Notes under the pieces: model-generated
The model's database searches: none
What the model was told of the DNA's origin: nothing
The model's input: the letters and a program-made list of their open reading frames with translations, nothing else
Shown: positions 1 to 7,491 of the stretch, piece after piece
How positions within the stretch are numbered: position 1 is the first letter of the stretch
How the letters are laid out: each line of letters opens with the position of its first letter
Made by a program: the position numbers and the translations under genes
Assembly: GCF_028464145.1 (NCBI RefSeq)
Contig: NZ_JAQPCG010000005.1
Coordinates: 248,001-312,000, forward strand
Direction of reading: 5' to 3'
DNA: 64,000 nt
Source of the DNA: Maribacter sp. PR1
Lineage (GTDB): Bacteria > Bacteroidota > Bacteroidia > Flavobacteriales > Flavobacteriaceae

Positions 1-1
1 C

Positions 2-958
2 GCCTTTAACAAAGACAACCCAACGTATAAAATGCCTGTTGCAACTACTAGTGATATGGGAGTAATGGATTACAATGATTCGGATTGGGAAACTATGGAT
101 TTACCGCAATACATAGAGGACGCAGGATTGGATATAGACGGGGTTATCTGGTTTAGAAAAGAAATCTCTTTACCATCATCGGCCTCGGATAAAGTAGGTA
201 CAATTTCCTTGGGACCCGTTGATGATTCCGATGTAACGTATATTAACGGAATCGAAGTTGGAAGCATGGCGGCCAGTTATAAATCCATGCGAAGATATGA
301 TATTCCAAAAGGCGTATTAAGAGCAGGGAAAAATGTAATTGCTGTACGCGTGGACGATACAGGGGGTGAAGGCGGAATTTATGGTAGAAGTTGGTCTATG
401 AACATCAGGGTTGGTGAAGAAAGGTACTCATTGGCCGGACCCTGGAAATATAAAGTGGAAAAGAATTATTCCAGTAAGGTGGCAAAGACATATACAGAAG
501 CGGATTTTGCAGTATTGCTCATGAAGAACTATGGAAGTGAAGGTGGTGTCTCTTCTGAAATGACGGATGAAGATTTTTCCAATGCGAAAAAAATCGTTAT
601 AAAAACAATAACGAATGAAATGAAATATGACGTTACCAAGTTCGAAGTGAATGCTGGAGAACAGGTAGAATTGGTGTTGGAAAACCCTGATTTTATGCAA
701 CATAACCTCATTATAACCAAACCAGGTAAAAAGGAAGCGGTAGGTGCAGCGGCGGATAAAATGGCAGCGGACCCAGATGCGGCGGAACTCTTTTATATTC
801 CACAAACAGATGATGTATTATTCGCAACTCCGTTATTGAATCCAAACGATACCTATTCATTAAAATTTACGGCACCAACAACACCTGGCGAATATCCGTT
901 TATATGTACGTTCCCCGGTCACTGGAGAATTATGCAGGGGGTAATGGTCGTTAAATAG
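2..958 (+). CDS. Secreted jelly-roll plus cupredoxin (auracyanin-like) protein, 5' truncated
   Basis: The reading frame is open from base 2, so the beginning of the gene lies outside the window; the first visible Met codon is at 32. Numbering from that Met, residues about 15-130 resemble the sugar-binding jelly roll found in sialate O-acetylesterases and GH2 enzymes (VIWFRKEISLP, a VTYINGIEVG turn, then GKNVIAVRVDDTGG). Residues about 190-308 form a plastocyanin/azurin-type fold with the complete type-1 copper ligand set: His224, Cys292, His297 and Met301 (CTFPGHWRIM). Family knowledge places such chains in the periplasm or on the surface as electron carriers coupled to sugar oxidation. The epimerase at 983 and the oxidoreductase at 1852 follow closely on the same strand and probably share its operon. 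The missing N-terminus may hold further domains such as ThuA or cytochrome c; that is a guess. Confidence 0.8.
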   Translation, partial: AFNKDNPTYKMPVATTSDMGVMDYNDSDWETMDLPQYIEDAGLDIDGVIWFRKEISLPSSASDKVGTISLGPVDDSDVTYINGIEVGSMAASYKSMRRYDIPKGVLRAGKNVIAVRVDDTGGEGGIYGRSWSMNIRVGEERYSLAGPWKYKVEKNYSSKVAKTYTEADFAVLLMKNYGSEGGVSSEMTDEDFSNAKKIVIKTITNEMKYDVTKFEVNAGEQVELVLENPDFMQHNLIITKPGKKEAVGAAADKMAADPDAAELFYIPQTDDVLFATPLLNPNDTYSLKFTAPTTPGEYPFICTFPGHWRIMQGVMVVK

Positions 959-982
959 TATCCAAGGTTTAGCAAGTGAGAA

Positions 983-1840
983 ATGAAGAATAAGAAAAAT
1001 TTTGGCGTAAGTACTTGGTTATGGCAATCACCCTTTACCACGGAATCGATATCGTTATTTCCCAAAATTAAGTCCATGGGCTTCGATGTTGTGGAGATTC
1101 CTGTTGAAGATCCGACTTTAATTGACGATAAAGTTGTTAAAGAATCGCTGGCTGCAAATGGCCTTGAACCAACCATATGTATTGTTTTTGGAGATGATAA
1201 AGATTTGACATCAGAGGATACCTCCAAATACCAAAGTTGCTTCGAACATGCTGAAAGATGCTTTTCACTTGCGGCAAATCTAGAAGTTGATTTCGTTGCC
1301 GGTCCACTATACGCAGCAGTGGGTAAGGCCCGTTTGGCACCTGCCGCGGAAAAGAAAGCGGAATGGGGTAGGGCGGTTACCAATTTAAAAACGCTCTCTG
1401 GTATCGCTAAAAATTACGGTTTGGATATCGCCCTGGAACCTTTGAACCGTTTTGAATCAGATTTAATCAACACTGCGAATGATGTAGTACGTCTACTCGA
1501 TGATATTAATGAGAAGAATATGAAAATCATTCTGGATAGTTTCCATATGACCATCGAGGAACAGGATATCCGCCAAGCAATTATTACTGCGGGTAAAAGG
1601 TTGGTACATGTTCAGGTTTCGGAAAATCATCGAGGCATTCCCGGTTCGGGATTGACACCTTGGGGCGAATTCGCAAAAGGATTAAAGGACGTGAAGTATG
1701 AAGGAGCTCTGGTCATAGAAAGCTTTACGCCAGAAATTCCCGAATTGGCAGCGGCTGTAAATATTTGGAAAAAACTGGCGGACACACAGGATGCATTTGC
1801 ATCCGAAGGATTGAAATTTTTAAAGAATACATTTAAGTAA
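983..1840 (+). CDS. Sugar isomerase/epimerase, D-tagatose 3-epimerase-like TIM barrel
   Basis: A 285-residue protein of the xylose-isomerase-like TIM barrel superfamily, close to D-tagatose/D-psicose 3-epimerases. The metal ligands expected for that family are visible: Glu152 (LEPLNRFESD), Asp185 (ILDSFHM), His209 (VHVQV) and Glu246 (VIESF), with Arg217 next to the substrate loop ENHRGIPGSG. These bind Mn or Co and move the hydroxyl at C3 of ketoses. There is no signal peptide, so it is cytoplasmic. It starts 24 nt after the cupredoxin gene and ends 11 nt before the oxidoreductase. This trio is common in flavobacterial clusters for oxidised (3-keto) sugars or polyols, which is where I place it by inference. 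The exact substrate cannot be read from sequence. Confidence 0.85.
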   Translation: MKNKKNFGVSTWLWQSPFTTESISLFPKIKSMGFDVVEIPVEDPTLIDDKVVKESLAANGLEPTICIVFGDDKDLTSEDTSKYQSCFEHAERCFSLAANLEVDFVAGPLYAAVGKARLAPAAEKKAEWGRAVTNLKTLSGIAKNYGLDIALEPLNRFESDLINTANDVVRLLDDINEKNMKIILDSFHMTIEEQDIRQAIITAGKRLVHVQVSENHRGIPGSGLTPWGEFAKGLKDVKYEGALVIESFTPEIPELAAAVNIWKKLADTQDAFASEGLKFLKNTFK

Positions 1841-1851
1841 AATTGAAAAAT

Positions 1852-2979
1852 ATGAGTACGAAGAAAGTGAACGTAGCCATTATCGGTTTAGGTTTTGGGG
1901 CTGAGTTTATTCCCATTTACCAAAAACATCCCAATGCAAACTTGATTGCCGTATGCCAACGAAATGAGACCAAACTCAACGAACTGGCCGATACTTTTAA
2001 TATAGAAAAGCGGTATACCTCTTATGAGGAATTGCTTAAAGACCCGGATATTGATGCTGTGCATATCAATACACCAATCCCAAACCATGGTGAACAATCC
2101 ATTAAAGCCTTGAAAGCGGGCAAGCATGTGGCCTGCACCGTACCTATGGCCACTTCGGTAGAAGAATGTGAAGAAATTGTACGTCTGACCCAAGAAACAG
2201 GGCTTACCTATATGATGATGGAAACTGTGGTATATGCACGTGAGTTTCTGTTTATGAAAGAACTCTATGAAAACGGCGAACTGGGTAAGGTACAGTTCTT
2301 AAAGGCAAGCCACCAACAAGACATGGACGGATGGCCCAATTACTGGCCGGGACTACCACCAATGCATTATGCAACGCATTGTGTGGGCCCCGTTTTAGCA
2401 TTGACCAAAGGTGAAGCGGAATATGTTTCCTGTTTTGGATCGGGTACGATTAGGGAGGAACTGATCAAAGAATACAATTCGCCCTATGCCGTGGAAACCA
2501 CCCATATTAAATTCAAGGATTCCGATTTGAGTGCACAAGTGTATCGGTCGTTATTTGATGTAGCCAGACAGTATCGGGAAAGTTTTGAAGTCTACGGTTC
2601 CAAGAAATCTGTGGAATGGCCATTAATAGAAGGCAAGCCCTTGGTCGTGCATACCGCAAAAAAACCGGAACCTGAAATCCCTGAAGAAGTGGAGAGTCCG
2701 GATTATGCAAAACTGTTGCCCAAGGAAATTCAACATTTTACGACCCAAGGGGTTTATGATTCGGATGAAAATGAGCATTTATCCTTTACCCAAGGAGCAG
2801 GCCATGGAGGATCACATCCGCACTTGGTACATGAATTTGTGGAAGCCTTGGTAGAAGGTAGAGCTCCCTACCCCAATGCAAAACAATCGGCCAATATAAC
2901 CTGTGTTGGGATTTTGGCACATGAATCAGCACAAAAAGGTGGGGAAATCATCAAGTTGCCAGAGTTTACTTTTTCGTAA
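1852..2979 (+). CDS. Gfo/Idh/MocA family NAD(P)-dependent oxidoreductase
   Basis: A 375-residue cytoplasmic dehydrogenase. The Rossmann signature GLGFGAEF (residues 12-19) binds NAD(P), and the second domain follows from about residue 125. At the position of the usual EKP motif the chain reads CTVPMA (95-100), a variant seen in some members acting on glycosides. An in-frame TTG exists at 1843, but ATG at 1852 is preferred because it leaves an 11-nt gap to the epimerase stop and gives the usual short MSTKK lead. It is probably the last gene of the operon, since a hairpin terminator follows at 3003. Likely role: oxidation or reduction of a ring hydroxyl or keto group of a sugar or polyol handled together with the epimerase. 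Substrate unknown. Confidence 0.88.
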   Translation: MSTKKVNVAIIGLGFGAEFIPIYQKHPNANLIAVCQRNETKLNELADTFNIEKRYTSYEELLKDPDIDAVHINTPIPNHGEQSIKALKAGKHVACTVPMATSVEECEEIVRLTQETGLTYMMMETVVYAREFLFMKELYENGELGKVQFLKASHQQDMDGWPNYWPGLPPMHYATHCVGPVLALTKGEAEYVSCFGSGTIREELIKEYNSPYAVETTHIKFKDSDLSAQVYRSLFDVARQYRESFEVYGSKKSVEWPLIEGKPLVVHTAKKPEPEIPEEVESPDYAKLLPKEIQHFTTQGVYDSDENEHLSFTQGAGHGGSHPHLVHEFVEALVEGRAPYPNAKQSANITCVGILAHESAQKGGEIIKLPEFTFS

Positions 2980-3002
2980 ATCCATATTATTTTGAATGGA
3001 AA

Positions 3003-3028
3003 GGCCGATGTAATAATCGGTCTTTTTT
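3003..3028 (+). terminator. Rho-independent terminator after the sugar operon
   Basis: GGCCGAT (3003-3009) pairs with ATCGGTC (3016-3022), with one G-T pair, across a six-base loop, and is followed by six T residues. It lies 23 nt after the oxidoreductase stop and separates this operon from the LytTR locus. Confidence 0.75.
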
Positions 3029-3080
3029 GTTTATTGGAACTGGCTGGTAAGGAATGTGTACATTCCATCATATAAAAACC

Positions 3081-3143
3081 ACAGTTGGGTCTTTCTTTTT
3101 ATAAATATCGACTATATTCATAGAAATTTGAACAACAAATAAA
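3081..3143 (+). promoter_or_regulatory. LytTR-type promoter element, copy 1
   Basis: This element begins ACAGTTGGGT (3081-3090), carries AAATTTGAA at 3124-3132 and ends AAATAAA at the start codon of the DUF2141 gene. The same blocks occur with identical spacing at 5656-5718 in front of the 2TM array; an ungapped hand alignment gives 40 of 63 identical positions. ACAGTTGGG fits the published LytTR-domain half-site consensus [TA][AC][CA]GTTN[AG][TG], and a LytTR regulator is encoded at 7492. I could not find the second half-site usually present 12-13 bp away. Binding by that regulator is inference. Confidence 0.6.
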
Positions 3144-3574
3144 TGTTTAACCCAATGAGAGGTATTCTTGCTGTTATCAGTGTTTTTTGGTTTTCCCTTG
3201 GAATTGCACAAACTGCGGCCTTTGGGGCAATTGAGCTTGAAATCACAGGAATGGAAAGTGATGAAGGTCAAATCCTAATCGGTCTTTACAATTCGGAGGA
3301 CCAATGGTTACAAAAACCATATAAGGGTGCGTTCGGTAAAATTGCCAATGGCGTTTCCAAGGTTATTTTTAGGGATATACCTGAAGGATTTTATGCCATT
3401 TCCGTTTTTCATGATAAAGATAACGACGGTCAACTTAAAAAGTTCTTAGGGGTGCCAACGGAGCGTTTTGGCGCATCTAATGATGCACCTTCCAGGTTTG
3501 GACCTCCTAGATGGAGCGATGCCAAGTTTCAATTATTGGGTGGAACATTAAAACATTCAATTCAAATACATTAA
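3143..3574 (+). CDS. DUF2141 domain-containing exported protein
   Basis: A 143-residue protein with a cleavable signal peptide (hydrophobic stretch about residues 6-26, GILAVISVFWFSLGIAQ). The mature part matches the DUF2141 pattern: an IELEITGM strand, a GQILIGLYN strand, the region around FRDIPEGFYAISVFHD and DKDNDGQLKKF with Asp-rich DxDxDG character, and a late FGPPRW motif. DUF2141 proteins are small periplasmic or outer-membrane-associated beta proteins of unknown function. It is the first gene after the LytTR-type promoter element and 14 nt ahead of the TPR gene, so it is probably a target or partner of the two-component system below. The ATG abuts the conserved AAATAAA, as is usual in this phylum, which lacks strong Shine-Dalgarno sites. 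Confidence 0.85.
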   Translation: MFNPMRGILAVISVFWFSLGIAQTAAFGAIELEITGMESDEGQILIGLYNSEDQWLQKPYKGAFGKIANGVSKVIFRDIPEGFYAISVFHDKDNDGQLKKFLGVPTERFGASNDAPSRFGPPRWSDAKFQLLGGTLKHSIQIH

Positions 3575-3588
3575 AAAATGTTGTTCAA

Positions 3589-4212
3589 ATGAAAAAAATC
3601 ATCACACTACTCGTCGTGGTGCTAACTACTAGCGCCTGGTCCCAAAATCAATTTGTAAATGGAATGCAGAAAGCGTTCTCCCTGTGGGGTGAGGGTAAGC
3701 CCATGGAAGCTTCCAATCTGTTCGAAAGAATAAGCAATGTGGAGCAGGATAATTGGCTACCCTATTATTACGTCGCTCAAATCAATACAATAGTTTCCTT
3801 TGGGGAAAAGGATGAAAAGAAATTAAAACAACAGTTGGATAAGGCACAGGAGTTTTTAGATATAGCAAAAAGGATTTCGCCTAAAAATCCAGAGATAATG
3901 GTGCAACAGGCAATGACCTATACCGCTTGGATTGCCTTTGATGGTGCTACATATGGGATGACCCATTCAGGAAAAGTGGTTGCCTTGTATAATGAAGCAC
4001 TACAATTGGCTCCGGAAAATCCAAGAGTTGTATTTTCCAAGGCAGAATGGGATATGGGCTCCGCGGCCTATTTTGGTCAGGATACGGCACCCTACTGCAA
4101 AGATATAGAGCGCTCCTTGGAACTTTTTGCTAACTTTAAAACGAAAGGTGCTTTTTATCCCGATTGGGGAGAAGACAGAGCCAGGACCATGTTAGATCAA
4201 TGTAAAGGTTAA
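3589..4212 (+). CDS. Secreted TPR-like protein
   Basis: A 207-residue protein starting MKKIITLLVVVLTTSAWSQ, a clear signal peptide with cleavage near residue 19. The open frame extends upstream to 3511, but that part lies inside the DUF2141 gene in another frame, so ATG 3589 is chosen. The mature chain is helical with TPR-like spacing: WGEGKPMEASNLFERI, then NEALQLAPENPRVVFSKAEW and related repeats, and a C-terminal segment with CKDIERSLELF and a final Cys. Proteins of this kind sit beside LytS-type kinases in many flavobacteria; they may sense or scaffold at the envelope, but no biochemical role is established here. It lies in an operon with DUF2141 (14 nt before) and the kinase (3 nt after). 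Confidence 0.8.
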   Translation: MKKIITLLVVVLTTSAWSQNQFVNGMQKAFSLWGEGKPMEASNLFERISNVEQDNWLPYYYVAQINTIVSFGEKDEKKLKQQLDKAQEFLDIAKRISPKNPEIMVQQAMTYTAWIAFDGATYGMTHSGKVVALYNEALQLAPENPRVVFSKAEWDMGSAAYFGQDTAPYCKDIERSLELFANFKTKGAFYPDWGEDRARTMLDQCKG

Positions 4213-4215
4213 GAA

Positions 4216-5538
4216 ATGGGAAAATTTCTAAAACTGTTAAGAATATCTATATATATAACAGCAGGGGTAACCCTGCTTAACCTATTTTTTTTCTTGGATG
4301 AGCCTTTGACCTGGCCCGTCTTTTTGGAATATCTAGGTATCTGCTTCTTGTTTAGTTTTGTACTCACCTTGGTAAATGCCTATTACTATGATGGTGTTTC
4401 CATAAGGTATGATTGGGCTACACAACCTAAAGCTCGGCTTTGGGTTGGGGCATTAGGCTCAGTTTTCCTGTCCATTATGGCTTTTGGACTGATACGGATG
4501 TTTTTATCCATGGTATTCTATGGAAATTCTTTCAGTGATTTCGTGGAGCACGAAGAGTCCTTTTCCTATGTATTTGCCATTATTATCACTGTTTTGATAT
4601 CCTTGTTTCTGCATGCCTTTCATTTTTATAAAGCCTTACAGGAAAACAAGGTCAAAGAGCAAAAAATTATTGCAGGAACGGCTTCCGCAAAGTTTGATGC
4701 ACTTAAGAATCAATTAGATCCTCATTTTCTATTCAATAGCCTTAATGTACTAACGAGTTTAATTGAGGAAGACCAGAATCAGGCTCAGAAATTTACGACA
4801 TCCTTATCTAAAGTATATCGATATGTTTTGGAGCAAAAAAACAAGGATTTGGTTTCGGTCGATGAGGAACTGCAATTTGCAAAAACGTATGTAAAACTTC
4901 TAAAGATGCGCTTTGAGGATAGTATTGTTTTGGACATACCTGATAAGGCGATTAACCCAGAAGCTAAAATTGTACCCCTATCCTTACAGTTGTTACTTGA
5001 AAATGCCGTAAAACATAATATTGTAAATGCAACAAAACCCTTACACATTAAAATCTTTGAAGAGGAAGGCAAGTTAAAGGTAAGCAACAACTTACAGGAA
5101 AAACAGGTCGTTAAAAAAAGTAGTGGCGTGGGACTTCAAAATATTCAGCAACGCTATGAGCTTTTGAGTACCCGAAAAATGGAGATTCATAAAACTGCCA
5201 CCGATTTTACCGTTGAACTCCCTATGTTGACCCAAAAAATATCGGTAGTTGAAACGCAAGATGACTTTATAGAGGACAAACGTTATCAAAAGGCAAAGGA
5301 GCGAGTCGAGAACATAAAAGGCTTTTACGGTAATCTTATTGCCTACTGTATTGTAATACCCTGCCTGGCAATACTAAATTATAACACAACGAGTTTTCCC
5401 TGGATTATCTTTCCTGTTGTAGGTTGGGGGTTCGGATTGCTTACCCATGGTCTTGAGGCCTTTGGTTACCATCCTATTTGGGGTAAAAGATGGGAAGAAA
5501 AGAAACTTCGTCAATTGATGGAAAAGGATGATTTTTAG
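4216..5538 (+). CDS. LytS-family histidine kinase with C-terminal 2TM domain
   Basis: A 440-residue membrane sensor kinase. Four hydrophobic segments occupy about residues 7-27, 35-54, 76-103 and 116-138. The His_kinase domain has the phosphoacceptor His170 in QLDPHFLFNSLN, an N-box LQLLLENAVKHN (257-268) and a G-box GVGLQNIQQRY (304-314), the pattern of LytS/YehU-type kinases that phosphorylate LytTR regulators. Residues 355-440 are a complete 2TM domain (AKERVENIKGFY, two membrane spans, then WEEKKLRQLMEKDDF), an unusual C-terminal addition. This domain is about 60 percent identical by hand alignment to the separate 2TM protein encoded next. Partner: the LytTR regulator at 7492. The gene follows the TPR gene after 3 nt, so the two are probably translationally coupled. 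Confidence 0.92.
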   Translation: MGKFLKLLRISIYITAGVTLLNLFFFLDEPLTWPVFLEYLGICFLFSFVLTLVNAYYYDGVSIRYDWATQPKARLWVGALGSVFLSIMAFGLIRMFLSMVFYGNSFSDFVEHEESFSYVFAIIITVLISLFLHAFHFYKALQENKVKEQKIIAGTASAKFDALKNQLDPHFLFNSLNVLTSLIEEDQNQAQKFTTSLSKVYRYVLEQKNKDLVSVDEELQFAKTYVKLLKMRFEDSIVLDIPDKAINPEAKIVPLSLQLLLENAVKHNIVNATKPLHIKIFEEEGKLKVSNNLQEKQVVKKSSGVGLQNIQQRYELLSTRKMEIHKTATDFTVELPMLTQKISVVETQDDFIEDKRYQKAKERVENIKGFYGNLIAYCIVIPCLAILNYNTTSFPWIIFPVVGWGFGLLTHGLEAFGYHPIWGKRWEEKKLRQLMEKDDF

Positions 5539-5655
5539 AGATTAATTCTCCAAAAACAGGGTTGGTTTTTCAATAATTTTTATCCTGTACATGCTTATTT
5601 TTTATGTATTTCTTATCATTTACTCTTCAGTTTTACAATCCATCCTAAAAAATAT

Positions 5656-5718
5656 ACAGTTGGGTACTTCCCTTTTTTAAAACATCTATACTTTGAGGAA
5701 ATTTGAAGTATAAATAAA
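5656..5718 (+). promoter_or_regulatory. LytTR-type promoter element, copy 2
   Basis: This is the second copy of the element at 3081. ACAGTTGGGT (5656-5665), AAATTTGAA (5699-5707) and AAATAAA (5712-5718) are identical and equally spaced. A TATACTTTG (5687-5695) resembles the flavobacterial -7 box TAnnTTTG with one extra base. The first 2TM gene starts 42 nt after the element. A partial TCAGTT lies 29 nt upstream (5627) but does not complete the consensus. The element implies co-regulation of the 2TM array with the upstream DUF2141-TPR-kinase unit. Confidence 0.6.
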
Positions 5719-5759
5719 AATAAACCAAGAGTTAGTACTCATTTAAAAAAATAAATATC

Positions 5760-6038
5760 ATGGAAACTACGAATGAATTTAAATACAGAAGAGCAAAGGA
5801 AAGAGTTCAGGCCATAAAGGGGTTTTACAGTAATTTAATGGCGTATTGTATCATAATCCCATTTTTGGCTTGGATAAATTATAATACAACTAGTTTTCCA
5901 TGGGCCATATTTCCTGCAATAGGCTGGGGAATAGGATTGCTAGGTCATTGGTCCAATGCCTATGGGTATAACCCATTATTTGGTAGGGACTGGGAAAAGA
6001 GAAAATTGGAGGAGTTTATGAAAAGGGACGAATTTTAA
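5760..6038 (+). CDS. 2TM domain protein 1
   Basis: A 92-residue protein that is entirely one 2TM domain: a basic amphipathic lead (RRAKERVQAIKGFYSNL), two membrane spans around residues 24-40 and 44-62 separated by the NYNTTSFPW turn, the signature GWGIGLLGH, and a C-terminal helix (GRDWEKRKLEEFM). It is the closest relative of the domain at the C-terminus of the kinase, sharing the NYNTTSFPW turn exactly. It is the first gene of the second transcription unit, 42 nt after the LytTR-type element. The function of 2TM proteins is unknown; a membrane-embedded modulator or partner of the kinase is an inference from fusion and neighbourhood. Confidence 0.88.
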   Translation: METTNEFKYRRAKERVQAIKGFYSNLMAYCIIIPFLAWINYNTTSFPWAIFPAIGWGIGLLGHWSNAYGYNPLFGRDWEKRKLEEFMKRDEF

Positions 6039-6087
6039 GGAATAAAGTATCTTTAAATAATATAAACAATCAAGAAACCAACGAGTT

Positions 6088-6390
6088 ATGATAAATAAAA
6101 ATCAAGAATCTAAATATTATCGGGCAAAGGAACGTGTGGAATGTATAAAGAAGTTCTATACTAGTTTATTATCCTACGTCATTTTTATCGCCTTTTTGGC
6201 GGGATTGAATTATTGGATCGATGAGTGGAATTACCCATGGTTTTTGTGGGCAGCATTTGGATGGGGAATAGGTTTGATTTTTCAAGCGGTAAAGGCCTTT
6301 GGTTTCAACCCAATACTTGGTAAGGATTGGGAAACCAGAAAAATAAATGAACTGATGAAAGAGGAGGAGGAACAAACAAAATGGAGGTAA
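6088..6390 (+). CDS. 2TM domain protein 2
   Basis: A 100-residue single 2TM domain: YYRAKERVECIKKFYTSL, two membrane spans (about 25-42 and 48-66), GWGIGLIFQ at the end of the second, and WETRKINELMKEEEE. The usual His after GIGL is replaced by Gln here (IFQ). It starts 49 nt after the first 2TM gene. Its last codons lie over the purine-rich GAGGAGGAGG stretch (6361-6370) that can serve as ribosome-binding site for the next gene, and its stop overlaps the next gene. Function unknown; it belongs to the tandem array served by the LytTR-type promoter. Confidence 0.87.
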   Translation: MINKNQESKYYRAKERVECIKKFYTSLLSYVIFIAFLAGLNYWIDEWNYPWFLWAAFGWGIGLIFQAVKAFGFNPILGKDWETRKINELMKEEEEQTKWR

Positions 6391-6725
6391 TGGAAAGAAA
6401 TGATAAAAAATTGAAAAGAGCCAAGGTAAGGCTAAAGGAATTAAAAGGATTCTATTGGCATTTAGCAGCCTATATCGGAGTCAATAGTTTTATTACGATT
6501 TCCACGATTATAGGTAGAATGAGCAACGGCGTGAGTTTTTTGGACGTTTTGGATTTTGGAACGTTCGCTGTGTGGTTTTTTTGGGGAATCGGACTATTTT
6601 TCCATGGGATAAAGGTCTTCTCCTATAATCCTATTTTTTCCAAGGAATGGGAAGAACGTCAAATTCAAAAGTATATAGAAAAAGATAAGCGTGAAGCTGA
6701 AAAATATGGTAGAAATGGAAGGTAA
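6381..6725 (+). CDS. 2TM domain protein 3
   Basis: A 114-residue single 2TM domain: KRAKVRLKELKGFYWHL, a first span AAYIGVNSFITISTI, a longer loop than in copies 1 and 2 (GRMSNGVSFLDVLDFG), a second span ending FFWGIGLFFHGIKVF, and WEERQIQKYIEKDKRE. Two start codons fit. ATG 6381 is 10 nt after GAGGAGGAGG and overlaps the previous gene by 10 nt. ATG 6390 overlaps the previous TAA by one base but leaves only 2 nt to GGAGG, so 6381 is preferred. The overlap indicates translational coupling. It resembles copy 5 most (FATWFFWGIGLFFHG type). Confidence 0.85.
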   Translation: MEVMERNDKKLKRAKVRLKELKGFYWHLAAYIGVNSFITISTIIGRMSNGVSFLDVLDFGTFAVWFFWGIGLFFHGIKVFSYNPIFSKEWEERQIQKYIEKDKREAEKYGRNGR

Positions 6726-7080
6726 ACCCCAACAATCGGAAAAATTATTAAAAGCTCGTAAGCGAGTGAACGATATGAAAAAATTCTATCGTCATCTGAG
6801 AATTTATATAATTATTAATGTGCTATTATTAATGGTAAAATTAAATTTATTTAATTGGTTCAAAGATGATTATGATTGGATGCAGAACGCTAACTTCAAT
6901 GACTGGATGGGTTGGAACCTTCTAGGAACTCCCGTTCTTTGGGGAATAGGGTTATTGGGACATGCGATTTATGTTTTTAAATTCAAATCAAAATCATGGG
7001 AGGAACTCAAACCAAAATTCATCAGGGATTGGGAAAAAAGACAGCTGGATAAATTTTTAAAGGAAGAAAATAAGGACTGA
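6715..7080 (+). CDS. 2TM domain protein 4
   Basis: A 121-residue 2TM protein: LKARKRVNDMKKFYRHLRIY, a first span YIIINVLLLMV, an unusually long hydrophilic loop (WFKDDYDWMQNANFNDWMGW), a second span with PVLWGIGLLGHAIYVF, and an extra KSKSWEELKPK segment before WEKRQLDKFLKEE. The frame opens further upstream (GTG 6691, ATG 6706), but ATG 6715 gives the usual short lead and an 11-nt overlap with copy 3. Start choice is uncertain by up to eight codons. It ends in TGA overlapping the ATG of copy 5 by one base, another coupling signal. Function unknown. Confidence 0.82.
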   Translation: MEGKPQQSEKLLKARKRVNDMKKFYRHLRIYIIINVLLLMVKLNLFNWFKDDYDWMQNANFNDWMGWNLLGTPVLWGIGLLGHAIYVFKFKSKSWEELKPKFIRDWEKRQLDKFLKEENKD

Positions 7081-7409
7081 TGGAACTAGAAAACAATAGC
7101 AAGAACACCAAGTTGAAATTGGCGCATAAAAGGTTGGAGGAATTAAAAGGTTTTTACACGCACCTTACAATTTATTTGGTTATAAATACTGTACTCCTGA
7201 TATTGAAATTTATAGGTAATTCTTATTATGGAGAGACATTTATGGGCCCCGTTTGGCATTTTAGTACGTTTGCCACTTGGTTCTTTTGGGGAATTGGGTT
7301 GTTCTTTCATGGGATGAAAGTATTCTATGGTCGTACTCTTTTTTCAAAAAACTGGGAAGAGCGCCAACTACAGAAATTCTTGAAAGAAGATGAGAAGAAA
7401 AACAATTAA
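7080..7409 (+). CDS. 2TM domain protein 5
   Basis: A 109-residue single 2TM domain: KLAHKRLEELKGFYTHLTIY, a first span LVINTVLLIL, a loop with YYGETFMGPVWH, a second span ATWFFWGIGLFFHGMKVF, and WEERQLQKFLKEDEKK. Its ATG shares one base with the stop of copy 4 (TGATG). It is the last 2TM gene; the LytTR regulator follows after 82 nt that hold a separate promoter-like box. Together with the kinase C-terminus, this gives six 2TM domains encoded side by side. Confidence 0.87.
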   Translation: MELENNSKNTKLKLAHKRLEELKGFYTHLTIYLVINTVLLILKFIGNSYYGETFMGPVWHFSTFATWFFWGIGLFFHGMKVFYGRTLFSKNWEERQLQKFLKEDEKKNN

Positions 7410-7458
7410 AAATTAATTAAGCACGCAGCGTAAAAAAATACTGGATGGGATTAAATGG

Positions 7459-7466
7459 TATTTTTG
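7459..7466 (+). promoter_or_regulatory. Possible -7 box of the response-regulator promoter
   Basis: TATTTTTG matches the flavobacterial -7 consensus TAnnTTTG and lies 26 nt before the start codon of the LytTR regulator. No TTG is present about 20 nt upstream, so this is a partial match only. It would allow the regulator to be transcribed apart from the 2TM array. Confidence 0.35.
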
Positions 7467-7491
7467 ATGAACGACTACTATTTCAAAAACA

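Noticed and set aside
5627-5635. TCAGTTTTA as second LytTR half-site upstream of 5656
   Set aside because: It fails the last two consensus positions and the spacing is 29 nt rather than about 21.
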